A program made the position numbers and the translations under genes. This document shows, piece after piece, positions 43,409 to 52,893 of a stretch of DNA of 64,000 bases (its first letter is position 1; every line of letters starts with the position of its first letter). Source of the stretch: Martinezella dioscoreae (GTDB lineage Bacteria; Pseudomonadota; Alphaproteobacteria; Rhizobiales; Rhizobiaceae); assembly GCF_009176305.1 (NCBI RefSeq), contig NZ_BLAJ01000008.1:1-64000 (forward strand), written 5' to 3'. A model generated the notes under the pieces. The model saw nothing but the letters and a program-made list of their open reading frames with translations, searched no databases and had not been told where the DNA came from.

Positions 43409-44671
43409 ATGAGCACGCCTCAGGATGAGACCCTCGGAAAATTAATCGTACTGGAGCCGAAGAGCGCCGGTGCCAAGGTAAATCATGAGCAAGGCGGCCT
43501 GCCGGCCGAACAGGAAAGAGCGGAAGCACCACGACCCGGCGATAAAACCCTATCCCTCGACGAAAACGAGACGCCGGAGCCGGATGATCCCGGGCATGAG
43601 GATGCGACTGGCAGCCCCTCCCGGCGCCGGTGGGTGCTCCTGATCGGCGGAAGCGCACTTGCCGCGGCGGCGGTGGCGGCCTTTCTCTATTGGGACGACG
43701 CCTCTCATTATGAGAGCACCGACGATGCCTTCATCGCCGCGCGTCAATATGCCATCACCTCTCGGGTAGCCGGCTATATTTCTTCCGTCCCGGTCACCGA
43801 CAACCAGCACGTAGCGAGTGGCGAGGTAATCGCCCGCATCGATGATCGCGACTACCAGACGGCTCTTGAGCAGGCCCAGGCGCAGGTCGCAGCGGCGAAC
43901 GCCAATATCAAGAATACACAGGCGCAGAAGCGGGTTCAGCAAGCGAATGTGGAAGAAGCCGAGGCGCAGGTCGCACAGGCCGAGGCCAATCTCGTCTTCG
44001 CCCAGCAGCAGAACGACCGCTATCAGGGATTGGTGAAGAGCGGCTCCGGCACTCTTCAGGAAGCGCAGCAATATACCTCGCAACTGCACCAGCAGCAGGC
44101 CGCGCTCAACACCGATCAGGCTTCGCTGACCGCCGCGCGGCGTCAGCTGGATGCCTATGACTTCCAGATCGCCAACGTTGAGGCCACTCTCAAGCAGGAT
44201 CAAGCCCAGCTCGACCAGGCCAAGCTCAATTTATCCTACACGACGATGGCGGCGGCTCAGCCTGGTCGAGTGGTGCAGTTGTCGGCCGGCGACGGCGAAT
44301 ATGTGCAAGCGGGCACGAATCTGGCGATGTTCGTGCCGGACAAGCTCTGGGTCACGGCCAACTTCAAGGAGACCCAGCTCGATCATATGCGTCCAGGCCA
44401 GCCGGTAACGCTGACGATCGACGCCTATGGGGGACGTACGATCCATGGCCATGTCGCGAGCGTGCAGCCGGGATCGGGAACGGCATTCTCATTGCTTCCC
44501 GCGGAAAACGCCACTGGCAACTATGTGAAGATCGTCCAGCGCGTTCCCGTGAAGATCGAGCTTGATGACGTGCCGAGCGATCTCGCGTTGGGCCCCGGCA
44601 TGTCCGTCGTCCCGACGGTGCGCACCGATGCCAGCCCCTCTTTGTGGGAAAGCCTGAGGAACGTGTTGTGA
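43409..44671 (+). CDS. HlyD/EmrA-type membrane fusion protein
   Basis: A 420-residue periplasmic adaptor for a tripartite pump. A polar cytoplasmic N-terminus is followed by one transmembrane helix (WVLLIGGSALAAAAVAAFLYW), a lipoyl half (VPVTDNQHVASGEVIARIDD), a long Gln/Ala coiled-coil hairpin (about residues 150-270), the second lipoyl half (TTMAAAQPGRVVQLSAGDGEYVQAGT) and a beta-barrel. It overlaps the MFS gene by 4 bp and pairs with it. Confidence 0.93.
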   Translation: MSTPQDETLGKLIVLEPKSAGAKVNHEQGGLPAEQERAEAPRPGDKTLSLDENETPEPDDPGHEDATGSPSRRRWVLLIGGSALAAAAVAAFLYWDDASHYESTDDAFIAARQYAITSRVAGYISSVPVTDNQHVASGEVIARIDDRDYQTALEQAQAQVAAANANIKNTQAQKRVQQANVEEAEAQVAQAEANLVFAQQQNDRYQGLVKSGSGTLQEAQQYTSQLHQQQAALNTDQASLTAARRQLDAYDFQIANVEATLKQDQAQLDQAKLNLSYTTMAAAQPGRVVQLSAGDGEYVQAGTNLAMFVPDKLWVTANFKETQLDHMRPGQPVTLTIDAYGGRTIHGHVASVQPGSGTAFSLLPAENATGNYVKIVQRVPVKIELDDVPSDLALGPGMSVVPTVRTDASPSLWESLRNVL

Positions 44672-46251
44672 GCACGAACGCTGCCGCCGGATCGGCGCCG
44701 AACCCTTGGATCATCGCGATCGTCGTCGCGCTTGCCAGCTTCATGGAAGTGCTTGACACAACCATCGCCAATGTCGCGCTGAACTATATTTCCGGCGGCC
44801 TTGGTGTCAGCCAGGACGAAGCGTCCTGGGTCGTCACCACCTACCTCGTTTCCAACGCCGTGATCGTGACGGCCACGAGTTATCTCGTGCGAATTCTCGG
44901 CCGTCGGACTTTCTTTCTCGGCTGCCTCGCACTCTTCACCATCAGCTCCGTTATGTGCGGCTTCGCGCCCAATCTGCAATTCCTCCTGCTTGCCCGCATC
45001 CTGCAGGGTATCGGTGGCGGCGGCATGGTGCCGGTCGCGCAATCCATTCTGGCCGACAGCTTTCCACCTGAAAAGCGGGGGCAGGGCTTCGCCCTGTTCG
45101 GCGTAGCCGTCGTCGTCGCCCCCGTGGTCGGGCCGACATTGGGCGGGTGGCTTTCGGATAACTTCTCATGGCACTGGTGCTTCCTGATCAACGGCCCCGT
45201 CGGCGTCTTGACGCTCGCCGCCGTTGCCATGCTGATCAAGGAGCCGGTGGGCGCCAAGCAAGAACGTGCCCAGAAACGCGGGCGGGAGCCTGGCTTCGAT
45301 TGGATCGGCTTCGGGCTAGTCGCCACCTTCCTTGGAATGCTGGAGCTGATGCTCGACAGAGGACTGGAGGACGATTGGTTCGGCTCCAGCTTCATCGTCG
45401 TGGCGGCAGTGATCTGCGCGCTTGCCTTCCTGCTGATGATCCCCTGGGAACTGCGGCACCGAAATCCGGCCGTCGACATCAGGATGCTGGTCGGTCGTCA
45501 GTTCGGCACCTGCTTTCTGGTGATGATGGCAACCGGCGCGCTGCTGCTCGCCACGACGCAATATTTGCCCCAGCTGGTTCAGCAGAATCTCGGCTACACG
45601 GCCACATGGGCGGGGCTGATGCTGTCGCCCGGCGGCGTAGTCACCATGGTCATGATGTTCGTGGTCGGTTTCCTCTCATCGAAAATACAGCCGAAATATC
45701 TGATCGCGATCGGCGCCGGCTTCGTCGCCCTGTCGATGTATCAGGTAACCAGCGTCTATGGCGCCGTGGGTTTCTGGTATCTCGCCGCGGCCCGCATGCT
45801 GCAGGGGATTGGCCTGCCATTCATCTTCCTGCCGATCACCTCGGCTTCCTACGACGGAATTCCCGCTAGCAAGACCGACCAGGCCTCCGCGCTGCTGAAC
45901 GCCGCCCGCAATACCGGCGGATCGATTGGCGTGTCGTTGATTTCCAACATTATCACCCATCGCGAACAGTTTCACCAAAGCCGCCTGGTGGAACACATCA
46001 TCCCGTCGAACAGCGCCTACCAGGATACCTATGGTCAGTTGAGCAGCTATTTCATGGCGCAAGGAAGCTCACTTTCCACCTCCCATCAACAGGCACTCGC
46101 CTGGATCAATCAGCAAATTCAGAGCCAGGCTTCGTTTCTTTCCTATGTCGATGCTTTCTGGGTCCTGACGTTGATCTCGCTCGCGGCCATCCCTCTTGCC
46201 TTGACGCTGCGCAACGTGACGCTCGGCAAGAAGGCATCCATGGGACATTGA
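44668..46251 (+). CDS. DHA2-family MFS multidrug efflux pump (EmrB type)
   Basis: A 527-residue transporter with about 14 transmembrane helices. FMEVLDTTIANVALNYISGG and EASWVVTTYLVSNAVIVTATSYL are the DHA2 helix 1 to 2 signature, and RILQGIGGGGMVPVAQSIL and GFALFGVAVVVAPVVGPTLGG are motif C region. GTG 44668 overlaps the previous stop as GTGA and has AGGAA upstream. It should expel hydrophobic toxins with its EmrA-like partner. Confidence 0.93.
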   Translation: MSTNAAAGSAPNPWIIAIVVALASFMEVLDTTIANVALNYISGGLGVSQDEASWVVTTYLVSNAVIVTATSYLVRILGRRTFFLGCLALFTISSVMCGFAPNLQFLLLARILQGIGGGGMVPVAQSILADSFPPEKRGQGFALFGVAVVVAPVVGPTLGGWLSDNFSWHWCFLINGPVGVLTLAAVAMLIKEPVGAKQERAQKRGREPGFDWIGFGLVATFLGMLELMLDRGLEDDWFGSSFIVVAAVICALAFLLMIPWELRHRNPAVDIRMLVGRQFGTCFLVMMATGALLLATTQYLPQLVQQNLGYTATWAGLMLSPGGVVTMVMMFVVGFLSSKIQPKYLIAIGAGFVALSMYQVTSVYGAVGFWYLAAARMLQGIGLPFIFLPITSASYDGIPASKTDQASALLNAARNTGGSIGVSLISNIITHREQFHQSRLVEHIIPSNSAYQDTYGQLSSYFMAQGSSLSTSHQQALAWINQQIQSQASFLSYVDAFWVLTLISLAAIPLALTLRNVTLGKKASMGH

Positions 46252-46376
46252 CGCGCCGTCACTCCCGGCCGGAGTTTTCGAGGCGACGGGAGTTCCGACC
46301 GGGACGAGCCGGCCGCGCATACTGTGAGCGCAACCGTTCATCCGGCCATTGCGATGCATCGACGGTCTTCCGGAAC

Positions 46377-46402
46377 AAAACCCTGACAGCTGTCAGGGTT
46401 TT
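46377..46402. repeat. parS-like palindrome, copy 1
   Basis: AAAACCCTGACAG followed directly by its exact reverse complement: a perfect 26-bp palindrome. The same 24-bp core recurs at 46507 and at the end of repB (50269). Three identical copies around repABC and nowhere else noticed in the window indicate RepB (ParB) binding sites. Confidence 0.75.
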
Positions 46403-46506
46403 GGCCCAAGCTCGCCGGAGGGGTGACGCGAAGTATATCGCCTCTGTGTCGGTCGCCGGGCGACGCGCACCTACCAAAGACCGCCCTTCTAATGGCCACT
46501 GTTTGA

Positions 46507-46532
46507 AAAACCCTGACAGCTGTCAGGGTTTT
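46507..46532. repeat. parS-like palindrome, copy 2
   Basis: The same perfect 26-bp palindrome as at 46377, displaced by exactly 130 bp. With copy 1 it forms a pair 2.3 kb beyond the 3-prime end of repC, outside any supported gene. Confidence 0.75.
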
Positions 46533-47384
46533 CGCGCGTCCACCAAAGCCAGACCACGCTCGCTCCAGCGAGAGAGAACTCCCAACTTCAAAGTTGAAGG
46601 TCGCCTCCAACCGCCCGTGATCATTACCTGCGAATATCGCCATTACCGCTACTCGCGCTCAGCGAAGTTCCAACACGTCCATCGAGCATACGCGGCTTTC
46701 CTCGTGGCGATCCTGGCGCATCCTGCCGCCAGGTCGCAATGCCGCGTTGATTACCGCGAATTCCATCACCCGTGGCCGCGAACTCGGACACCCTGGAACA
46801 GCCGCGGCAATGTTCGCAAGCCGCGCCGACCGACGTGCTCGGGATGAACGGCGCGCCTGCTCTAGCAGCCGAGTTCCTCGCATGGATACGATGGGCGGCA
46901 GCCCCATCTGGTCCATCGAGGCCTGTTCGCCTGGCGTTCATTCGCTCGCGATCCAACTTTCCGCGCGACTTTTTCATTCGCCCGTCCAATCCGGGAATCT
47001 TGCTGTTCCATGGAGCTTTCTTCCGGCAGCTCGTTTACGGCGGAAAGCAGTATCATTGCGCGCCCGGTGGTGCTTCCGACGACCTTTCCGGCCGTCGGCG
47101 TGCTCGGCCGCCGCAGGATGCTGCTTGCAGACAGGGATGGACATCTATTGGGGCGCACGGGAGAGCCCGCGATCGTCTTGCCGGAGCGGTCTCTTTCACC
47201 TCGACCGCCAGCCCGGCAGCAGCTACGCAACCTTCGCAATCAACGCGGGGCCTATATATTCGCCACTCAGCTTCGGCCATCGAAAAGCCAGGAAAACTTC
47301 AGCTTGCCGGTTCTGGCCAATGTTATTCACGCCTGGCCAGAAGCATAAATAGCTGACGAATAACAGCTGACACGAAGAGAAGAC
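46533..47384. other. intergenic, no gene supported
   Basis: About 850 bp between the second palindrome and the HIT gene. Several frames run through it on both strands, but they are Ser/Arg/Ala-rich and give no family. A plus-strand frame near 47010-47348 starting MELSSGSSFTAESSIIARP is the least unlikely candidate; I do not call it. GCCACTG-like and AACAGCTGA repeats near 47350 are noted without interpretation. Confidence 0.35.
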
Positions 47385-47894
47385 ATGACGACTGCTTCAC
47401 GATTTGTGATCGGCGAGAGCGACGGATGGCTTGTGAGCCACCGCGCGAATTCGGCGCTCCCCGGCTATCTCATCGTCGCGTCCAAAGGATTGGCCAATGA
47501 CCTCTTCGATTTACCCGATGGCGCGCTGCGCGAGATCGGCCCGCTGCTGGCGCTGTCTCAAGCGACCCTGAAACGAGAGCTGGGCGCTCCACGCGTCTAT
47601 ATCGGCCGATATGGCCACATTCCCGGACTTCCCTTTCATTTCCATGTCATCCCCATCTACGATTGGGTGGAGAAACTGTTCTGGCGAGATGGCCGATATC
47701 GGATCCTCGGACAATTGGCGGAGGGGGAGGGGGAGACCGGGACGGACGGGGCGGAACTGACCCTATTCGTCTGGCGGGAGTTCTGCGAACGCCGGCGGGC
47801 GCCTCCGATCGAGGGACCGAGCGTTTCCGAGACCATCGCTCTCCTGCGCGAGACGATGGGGTATCGCCTGCGAGCCATCGAGCGATCTCGCTAA
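47385..47894 (+). CDS. HIT-like family protein
   Basis: A 169-residue soluble protein with the histidine-triad-like block GLPFHFHVIPIYDWV: two of the three triad histidines (His-x-His) are present, the third is replaced by Pro/Ile. The N-terminal part SHRANSALPGYLIVASK and LLALSQATLKRE fits the HIT fold. Relatives hydrolyse or transfer nucleotides, but the altered triad makes activity here uncertain. Confidence 0.75.
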   Translation: MTTASRFVIGESDGWLVSHRANSALPGYLIVASKGLANDLFDLPDGALREIGPLLALSQATLKRELGAPRVYIGRYGHIPGLPFHFHVIPIYDWVEKLFWRDGRYRILGQLAEGEGETGTDGAELTLFVWREFCERRRAPPIEGPSVSETIALLRETMGYRLRAIERSR

Positions 47895-48516
47895 CCGACA
47901 ATTTCCTTGACTAATCGGCCTCGTTAGCGTGCTATATCGCACGAGACGGACGAAATGCTTCGCTTCTCCTGCCCAAATTTGGCGCCGCCTAAATATCTGA
48001 TTCTCAAAGAGAATTTTTCCATCGAGAAGCTATCGCGGTATTAGCTTCCATGAGGCATACAGTATCGACTGAAGCTTCCGAGGCATGGAAACGCGCTGTT
48101 CCGCGAGCGGCAATCCCGCCCTCGGGATTGGCGTAAAACGGCCTTCGGACGGGTATTTTGGTCAGCTTTTTGGATGAATGTCCGCCCAGATTCGCCAATC
48201 ACCAGATAGCCCGGACCGATAAATCTCCCGGGAGTTCGTGCTCGCTTGCTACCAAGGCTCCAGTTGCGGCCGGCGAGTGGTAGGCCAGCGGGGAGAGATC
48301 GGGCGATAAATGCGATCGGCCGGGACCGAGTTTGGCCAATGTACCTCAAACCAAGCTCCTTTCGCGTTCACCGCGGACGGCTCTTCGATCGGCGCCGATC
48401 TCCAGATCGCATTACAAAATTGTAAGGGTGCTATTCATTTTCGGTTAAGTCTCGATCGGTCATCAAGTTCATGCGTGAACACGCAGCATCAACCCCCAAT
48501 GCTTACGAGGTTTAAC
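47895..48516. other. intergenic with possible promoter
   Basis: 620 bp with no convincing gene. CTTGAC at 47906 and CTATAT at 47932 are consensus alphaproteobacterial promoter boxes but 20 bases apart, wider than the optimum of 17. The minus-strand frames here have no recognisable content. Confidence 0.4.
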
Positions 48517-48687
48517 ATGAAAAGCCTTCTTCTCTCTTCGGTGATCGCCCTGGCATCCGTTGTCGCCGTCAGCGTTCCCTCTCAGGCAGCTCCATTCCAT
48601 CTTCATCATCATGATTGCTTCGTGAAGACCGTGAAGCATAAGGTTCATGGCCACTGGGTCATCCGCAAGGAACGCGTCTGCCGGTAA
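48517..48687 (+). CDS. small secreted His-rich protein
   Basis: A 56-residue preprotein: LLLSSVIALASVVAVSVPSQA is a signal peptide cut near residue 25, leaving a 31-residue basic peptide PFHLHHHDCFVKTVKHKVHGHWVIRKERVC. ACGAGG precedes ATG 48517. Such tiny periplasmic proteins with a HHH..C..H..VC pattern are common in rhizobia; function unknown, perhaps metal binding through the His cluster and two Cys. Confidence 0.65.
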   Translation: MKSLLLSSVIALASVVAVSVPSQAAPFHLHHHDCFVKTVKHKVHGHWVIRKERVCR

Positions 48688-48872
48688 TCCACGGCCCGGA
48701 TGCGTGCCGCCGGCGACCACCGACGGCCAATGGACGGCCATGGCTGAAAGATTGGCTTTGGCCGTACCATTTGCTGAAAATGACATATCATGCCGCCCAC
48801 TCGGTAACGCTCGAGCTCTGGTTCAAGGGCCCACTCCAATCGTGGATATGCTGGAAGCCGAGCAACCATCCG

Positions 48873-50096
48873 TCATGAAACCCTCGATATGATATCGCCG
48901 TCGCCGATATTTGCTCGAAGCAATGCCATGAGCGCGGGACCAAGTGAAAATTCACCCCGCGTCGCCTTGGAAGTAAGATCTCGCAGATACGCGCCAGCCG
49001 AATTGATATGCCCAGATCGCTCGAGGATGCACGCCATCGTCGCGGCGGCGTTTTCTGGCCCCATTATCTCGCAAGCATCCTGGTAGGCCGAAGCACCGAC
49101 GCCCAGCATTGATCGCACGACGACAGCCGCGGACATCAGGTCCCGCCAGTTGTTGATACCGCCCGTCGGTCCATAAGAGCTTATTTCTGGGCATGCCTTC
49201 AGCACGAGGCTTAACGGAAAGATCCGCATCGGTTCTTTCCGCGACCTGTCTCTTTCGATGGACCTCGTTTCCAGCTTTGCGCGAAAGCTTGGTTCAAGTT
49301 CATTAAGGGATTCGGGATTCGAACTCTGTATGTGCTGCTCATCCTGGGCATCATTGGTGCTATAATTTTCAATTTTTTGCTGCGTTTCCAAAAGGTTGAT
49401 GATCTCGCGGCGAAGAAGCTCCATGTCTTCGAGAATGCAGACGATCTCGCGGATCGTCGGTGAACGAGGAATGCGGGCGACAATGGCGTTGTAGCTATCC
49501 TCGATTAGCGACCAGTCGCCACCGATGCCTTCCCCGCAGGCCGCCGCGATCAATTTGCGGACGTCGCGCCGGCAGATCGTCAGGCTTTCCTTGGCGCGGC
49601 GTAGCGCCATCCGTTCCGCCACGACCTGCTGGGCCATGATTGCGAGTTCCTCCGCGCGCGCCAGCAGCGGTGAGACATCGAAGCCGAATGCGTTTTCGAT
49701 CTCGCCCGTCCTGCCTTTTCTCGCATAGCGCTTACCGTTGGCGCTATCCTTTCTGACGATCAGGCCAGCCTCGACGAGAAGCGCGAGGTGCCGGCGAAGC
49801 GTGGCGCCCGCGATGCCGTGAGCGCGCAAGGTCAGCTGCGCGTTGGATGGAAAGACAACAAGCTGGGCGTCCTGGCGCAGCTCGCTTTCCGGATGGAAGC
49901 TCAACAGGGCGTCAAGCACGGCAAGGCTGCGATCCTGCAATCCGAGTTTTTGCCGCGCTTCGGATACGTCTCGAAAGACTTTCCATTTATCGACCGACTT
50001 GCCGGGTTCGATCCTGTTCACGGCGATCTGTCGCCGAAGCAGGGCAAGCGTCATTGGCCGCCGCCCAAAAGGCGTCGTTACACTTCCATTCTGCAT
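48873..50096 (-). CDS. repC: RepC replication initiator
   Basis: A 407-residue initiator of the repABC family. The start MQNGSVTTPFGRRPMTLALLRRQ is the canonical RepC N-terminus, with AAGGTGAGG upstream; a TTG codon 15 bp earlier is also open. Landmarks: LRAHGIAGATLRRHLALLVEAGLIVRKDS (winged helix), and ACPEISSYG, WRDLMSAAVVVRSMLGV in the C-terminal part. It lies 187 bp after repB; the gap carries the antisense ctRNA. The origin should lie inside this gene. Confidence 0.96.
   Translation of the reverse strand: MQNGSVTTPFGRRPMTLALLRRQIAVNRIEPGKSVDKWKVFRDVSEARQKLGLQDRSLAVLDALLSFHPESELRQDAQLVVFPSNAQLTLRAHGIAGATLRRHLALLVEAGLIVRKDSANGKRYARKGRTGEIENAFGFDVSPLLARAEELAIMAQQVVAERMALRRAKESLTICRRDVRKLIAAACGEGIGGDWSLIEDSYNAIVARIPRSPTIREIVCILEDMELLRREIINLLETQQKIENYSTNDAQDEQHIQSSNPESLNELEPSFRAKLETRSIERDRSRKEPMRIFPLSLVLKACPEISSYGPTGGINNWRDLMSAAVVVRSMLGVGASAYQDACEIMGPENAAATMACILERSGHINSAGAYLRDLTSKATRGEFSLGPALMALLRANIGDGDIISRVS
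49357..49381. other. AT-rich segment inside repC, candidate oriV
   Basis: GGTGCTATAATTTTCAATTT and the following TTTTGC form the most AT-rich stretch of repC, in otherwise GC-rich sequence. In characterised repABC plasmids the origin maps to an AT-rich region within repC, so this is the best candidate. It encodes the Asn/Gln-rich linker of RepC (KIENYSTND). Confidence 0.5.
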
Positions 50097-50154
50097 TTTC
50101 CTCACCTTCAAGAGGCAAAAGAAATACGATCACCAAAAACGGTGCCAAAGACTC

Positions 50155-50183
50155 TTGACTGGGATTCGAGGAAATGCGATTCT
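50155..50183 (+). promoter_or_regulatory. promoter of the repB-repC antisense RNA
   Basis: TTGACT (50155-50160), 17 bases, then GATTCT (50178-50183), pointing opposite to repABC. The spacing is ideal, the -35 box has 5 of 6 consensus bases, and the predicted start near 50190 places a 56-base transcript exactly up to a rho-independent terminator. Confidence 0.65.
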
Positions 50184-50189
50184 TCAGTT

Positions 50190-50245
50190 GCTACATTGAA
50201 GAGAAGGCTTCCACGACGGCAACGTTTGGGGGCCTTTTTTCTTTT
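50190..50245 (+). ncRNA. counter-transcribed RNA (ctRNA, incA) controlling repC
   Basis: The RNA would run antisense to the repB-repC leader. It ends with AAGGCTTCC (50204-50212), a loop, GGGGGCCTT (50228-50236), a 9-pair stem with two G-U pairs, followed by TTTTCTTTT. RepABC ctRNAs of about 55-60 bases pair with the repC leader and reduce repC translation, setting copy number and incompatibility. The start point is predicted from the promoter. Confidence 0.75.
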
Positions 50246-50268
50246 GCTAGGTTTCCTTTCCAATCAGA

Positions 50269-50292
50269 AAACCCTGACAGCTGTCAGGGTTT
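50269..50292. repeat. parS-like palindrome, copy 3, at the end of repB
   Basis: AAACCCTGACAG followed by its exact reverse complement: a 24-bp version of the palindromes at 46377 and 46507. It overlaps the last codons and stop of repB (stop at 50284-50286), so RepB binding here could also affect transcription from repB into repC. Confidence 0.75.
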
Positions 50293-51318
50293 GCGTTTGT
50301 CTCTCGAACGAGTGAAACGCTCGACAAGGTCGGGCAGCTCCTCCTCGACAAATCTTACGAATTCCGTACCCAATTTGCCCTCGGCGGAGATTCGAACCTC
50401 CCGGGGCGAGGTCATGAACACACCAAGCCTGGCTCCCGATCCATCGGAAATCGCGATCTGGGTGTTGCGCGTCTCGGGCGAAGGCTTGATCGCCTTCAGT
50501 GCCACCTGAAATCGCTGGTCCGAGGTTTCATCGGCGTCATTGACGTCGGAGAGAGCGGCGCGCACCACCTCAAGGGCATTGGGGGCCGCGGATATTGTCT
50601 TGGCCAACTCCAGCCAACGCGGTCGGCCGACCTTCGGAGCCCTGCCAATCGCTTCGATGATATCCGCCGGGATCGTGCGATAGACGCTCCGCATTCGCGC
50701 GAGCTCCGCGTCCTCGATGGAAAGAGCCGCGTAGATATGGCGCGCCTTGATGCCCGCATCGTCCATGCGCGAGGCGAACAAGGCGCGTTCAATCCATGTC
50801 AGATCTTGACGACTCGCGTTTTCAATACCCTGGGCCAGCACCAGGTCGAGATCGGATATCTCGACCTCTATGGCACGCACCGCGCGGCCGAGCTCGAGGG
50901 CGGCACGCCATCTGCGATGGCCATAGACAACCTGATACCGATCGCTCGAGGTGGGGTGCCGTCGAACCTGGATCGGAACCTTTTGGCCTTCCTCCTCGAT
51001 GGAGCGCTTGAATCTCTCGAAATCACCCGGATCGTCGTCGGGCAGGCGATCCGGATAGGGCGAGGCATCGATCACATGTGGATCGAGATCCTGGATCCAG
51101 CCTTCGCCGGATTCGACAATGGCGCGCAGTCGATCGCGCTCCGCGCGGATATCGCCGATCGCGCGATGCGCCGCGCCGATCACCCCGGCACCGACGCGTA
51201 CAGGCTGCGCGGGGACAGGGCTGGAAGGCGACGGTTCTGGCGTGCTCTCGCCGCTTTCCAATTCGGCCGAAAGCAGGCCGAAACTGGCGACGATGGATCG
51301 TCTCGGGCTCTTGCTCAT
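50284..51318 (-). CDS. repB: RepB partition protein (ParB family)
   Basis: A 344-residue centromere-binding protein. The ParB/Srx nuclease-like domain has IQVRRHPTSSDRYQVVYGHRRWRAALELG (box I/II) followed by GIENASRQDLTWIERALF; the central helix-turn-helix follows (SIEDAELARMRSVYRTIP). It overlaps repA by 4 bp (ATGA). It should bind the palindromes listed here and work with RepA to partition the plasmid. Confidence 0.95.
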   Translation of the reverse strand: MSKSPRRSIVASFGLLSAELESGESTPEPSPSSPVPAQPVRVGAGVIGAAHRAIGDIRAERDRLRAIVESGEGWIQDLDPHVIDASPYPDRLPDDDPGDFERFKRSIEEEGQKVPIQVRRHPTSSDRYQVVYGHRRWRAALELGRAVRAIEVEISDLDLVLAQGIENASRQDLTWIERALFASRMDDAGIKARHIYAALSIEDAELARMRSVYRTIPADIIEAIGRAPKVGRPRWLELAKTISAAPNALEVVRAALSDVNDADETSDQRFQVALKAIKPSPETRNTQIAISDGSGARLGVFMTSPREVRISAEGKLGTEFVRFVEEELPDLVERFTRSRDKRKP

Positions 51319-52538
51319 TCACGCCCCCAACTTGCATTGATGAGATGAACGATGGCTTCGTTGACGGCGTCGACGGCCTCGCGGGCGCGCTTGTGCGTGT
51401 CTCGGCCGATCTGCCCCATCTCGAGTTCGTAGAGGGAACGCTTGGCGAGCCCCGCGGCCTCGACCGCGGTGCTCTCGATCGCCGTCGGCAAGAGAACATC
51501 GGTACCGAAGAGATGACGCAGCATCGCGACGACTTGCGATTGCGGCGCATCATTCGGGTCGTGGCGCGTGATCAGATAGCGGATGAAATCCTGGTCGAGC
51601 TGCGCGCCGCTTTCGTCGAGCACGCTGATCAGATCGCCCATCATGAGCAGGAACTGGCTCATCGATGCCACGTCCAGCATGGCCGGATGCACTGTGATGA
51701 TCATGCTCGTGGCGGCGTAGATGGCGCTAAGGGTCAGAAATCCGAGCGACGGCGGCGTGTCGAGGATGACGATGTCGTAATCCTCCTCGACCTCGGCAAG
51801 CGCGAGCTTCAGGCGCTCGAAGAAGATGGCGCCGGAGCCGGACCTTTGGGCGAGAACCCGCGGCGTCTCGTGCTCGTACTCCATGACTTCCAGGTTGCCC
51901 GGAATGAGATCGATGCCGTCAAAATAGGTTTTGCGGATGATTTCGCGGATCGAGCGCCTCTCGGTCGCCTCGTATCTCAGCGCCGCATAGATGGTTTCGT
52001 TGGCGCCGACATCGATTTCCGGCTGGGCGCCGAACATGGCCGAAAGCGAGGCCTGCGGATCGAGGTCGAGCGCCAGCACGCGATAGCCATGCAGCGCGAG
52101 ATAATGCGCGAGGTGAACGCAAGTGGTCGTCTTGGCGCTGCCACCCTTGAAGTTGGCGATCGCCATCACCTGCAGATGTTCGCCTGGCCGGCGCCGAGGC
52201 AGGAAGCGAAGGGCTTCCGCCGGCTTCTGCTTGGCGAACAGCTCCCGCAATTCGTTGATCTGGGCAAGCGTGTAGACGCGGTGATTGTTCTCCAACCTGC
52301 TCGGGGTGGGGCCTCGGCCCTCGCTCGACATCAGCTTCAGGGTCGAATCCGGGATCGAGGTCAGCTTGGATACTTCATTGGTCAGGAACTGGCGCAGCAT
52401 CTTCTCGGATTTCGGCGGATACATCCGCGTTCTGAGCTGCTGGAGCTGACCAGACAGCACAGTCGCATGGCGCGCGATCTTGCTGCCTGCGTTTTCCTTT
52501 GAAGGAGCTATAGTCTCCGTGCGGTTCGCTATCGCCAT
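51315..52538 (-). CDS. repA: RepA partition ATPase (ParA family)
   Basis: A 407-residue ParA-type ATPase. N-terminal helix-turn-helix region FLTNEVSKLTSIPDSTLKLMS, then deviant Walker A KGGSAKTTTC near residues 129-138, switch LDLDPQASLS, and VILDTPPSLG. It moves the plasmid with RepB and represses the repABC promoter. The ATG is at the start of the operon; candidate operator sequence lies 80-110 bp upstream. Confidence 0.96.
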   Translation of the reverse strand: MAIANRTETIAPSKENAGSKIARHATVLSGQLQQLRTRMYPPKSEKMLRQFLTNEVSKLTSIPDSTLKLMSSEGRGPTPSRLENNHRVYTLAQINELRELFAKQKPAEALRFLPRRRPGEHLQVMAIANFKGGSAKTTTCVHLAHYLALHGYRVLALDLDPQASLSAMFGAQPEIDVGANETIYAALRYEATERRSIREIIRKTYFDGIDLIPGNLEVMEYEHETPRVLAQRSGSGAIFFERLKLALAEVEEDYDIVILDTPPSLGFLTLSAIYAATSMIITVHPAMLDVASMSQFLLMMGDLISVLDESGAQLDQDFIRYLITRHDPNDAPQSQVVAMLRHLFGTDVLLPTAIESTAVEAAGLAKRSLYELEMGQIGRDTHKRAREAVDAVNEAIVHLINASWGRE

Positions 52539-52621
52539 TTGTCCCTCTTGGCGGCCTGTCGCCGGTTTGCCGACCTTTGCCCGCCAGAAGGTAGAACACG
52601 ATTCTGTCAGGCCGTCCAGAG

Positions 52622-52645
52622 ATTAACGGTTAATGACCGGTTAAC
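52622..52645. promoter_or_regulatory. candidate RepA operator upstream of repA
   Basis: ATTAACGGTTAAT (52622-52634) is a palindrome around a central G, and the CGGTTAA unit is repeated at 52637-52643 (CGGTTAAC). It lies 84-107 bp before the repA start, where RepA autorepression sites occur in other repABC operons. Exact promoter boxes were not resolved. Confidence 0.45.
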
Positions 52646-52893
52646 ATGTGACAGCCAGGACCTGGGCCTTTGCTATTTAATGCACTGCTTTTCTTCAATT
52701 TTCCCCGGTAAGTCGCCGAAGACGATCGCAGCGATGACTCACACCTTTTGATAGCAAGGCGCGGCTACCGTCGATCGTTCGACGCATATCCGGCTAAGAT
52801 TAGCGACGAGAATCACTCTACCGGCGTGGGTGAGTCGCCCTCGTTGGCGCCGGCTTAACGACTTTGTCTTGAAGGAGCCGGTATTTGCTGCCC

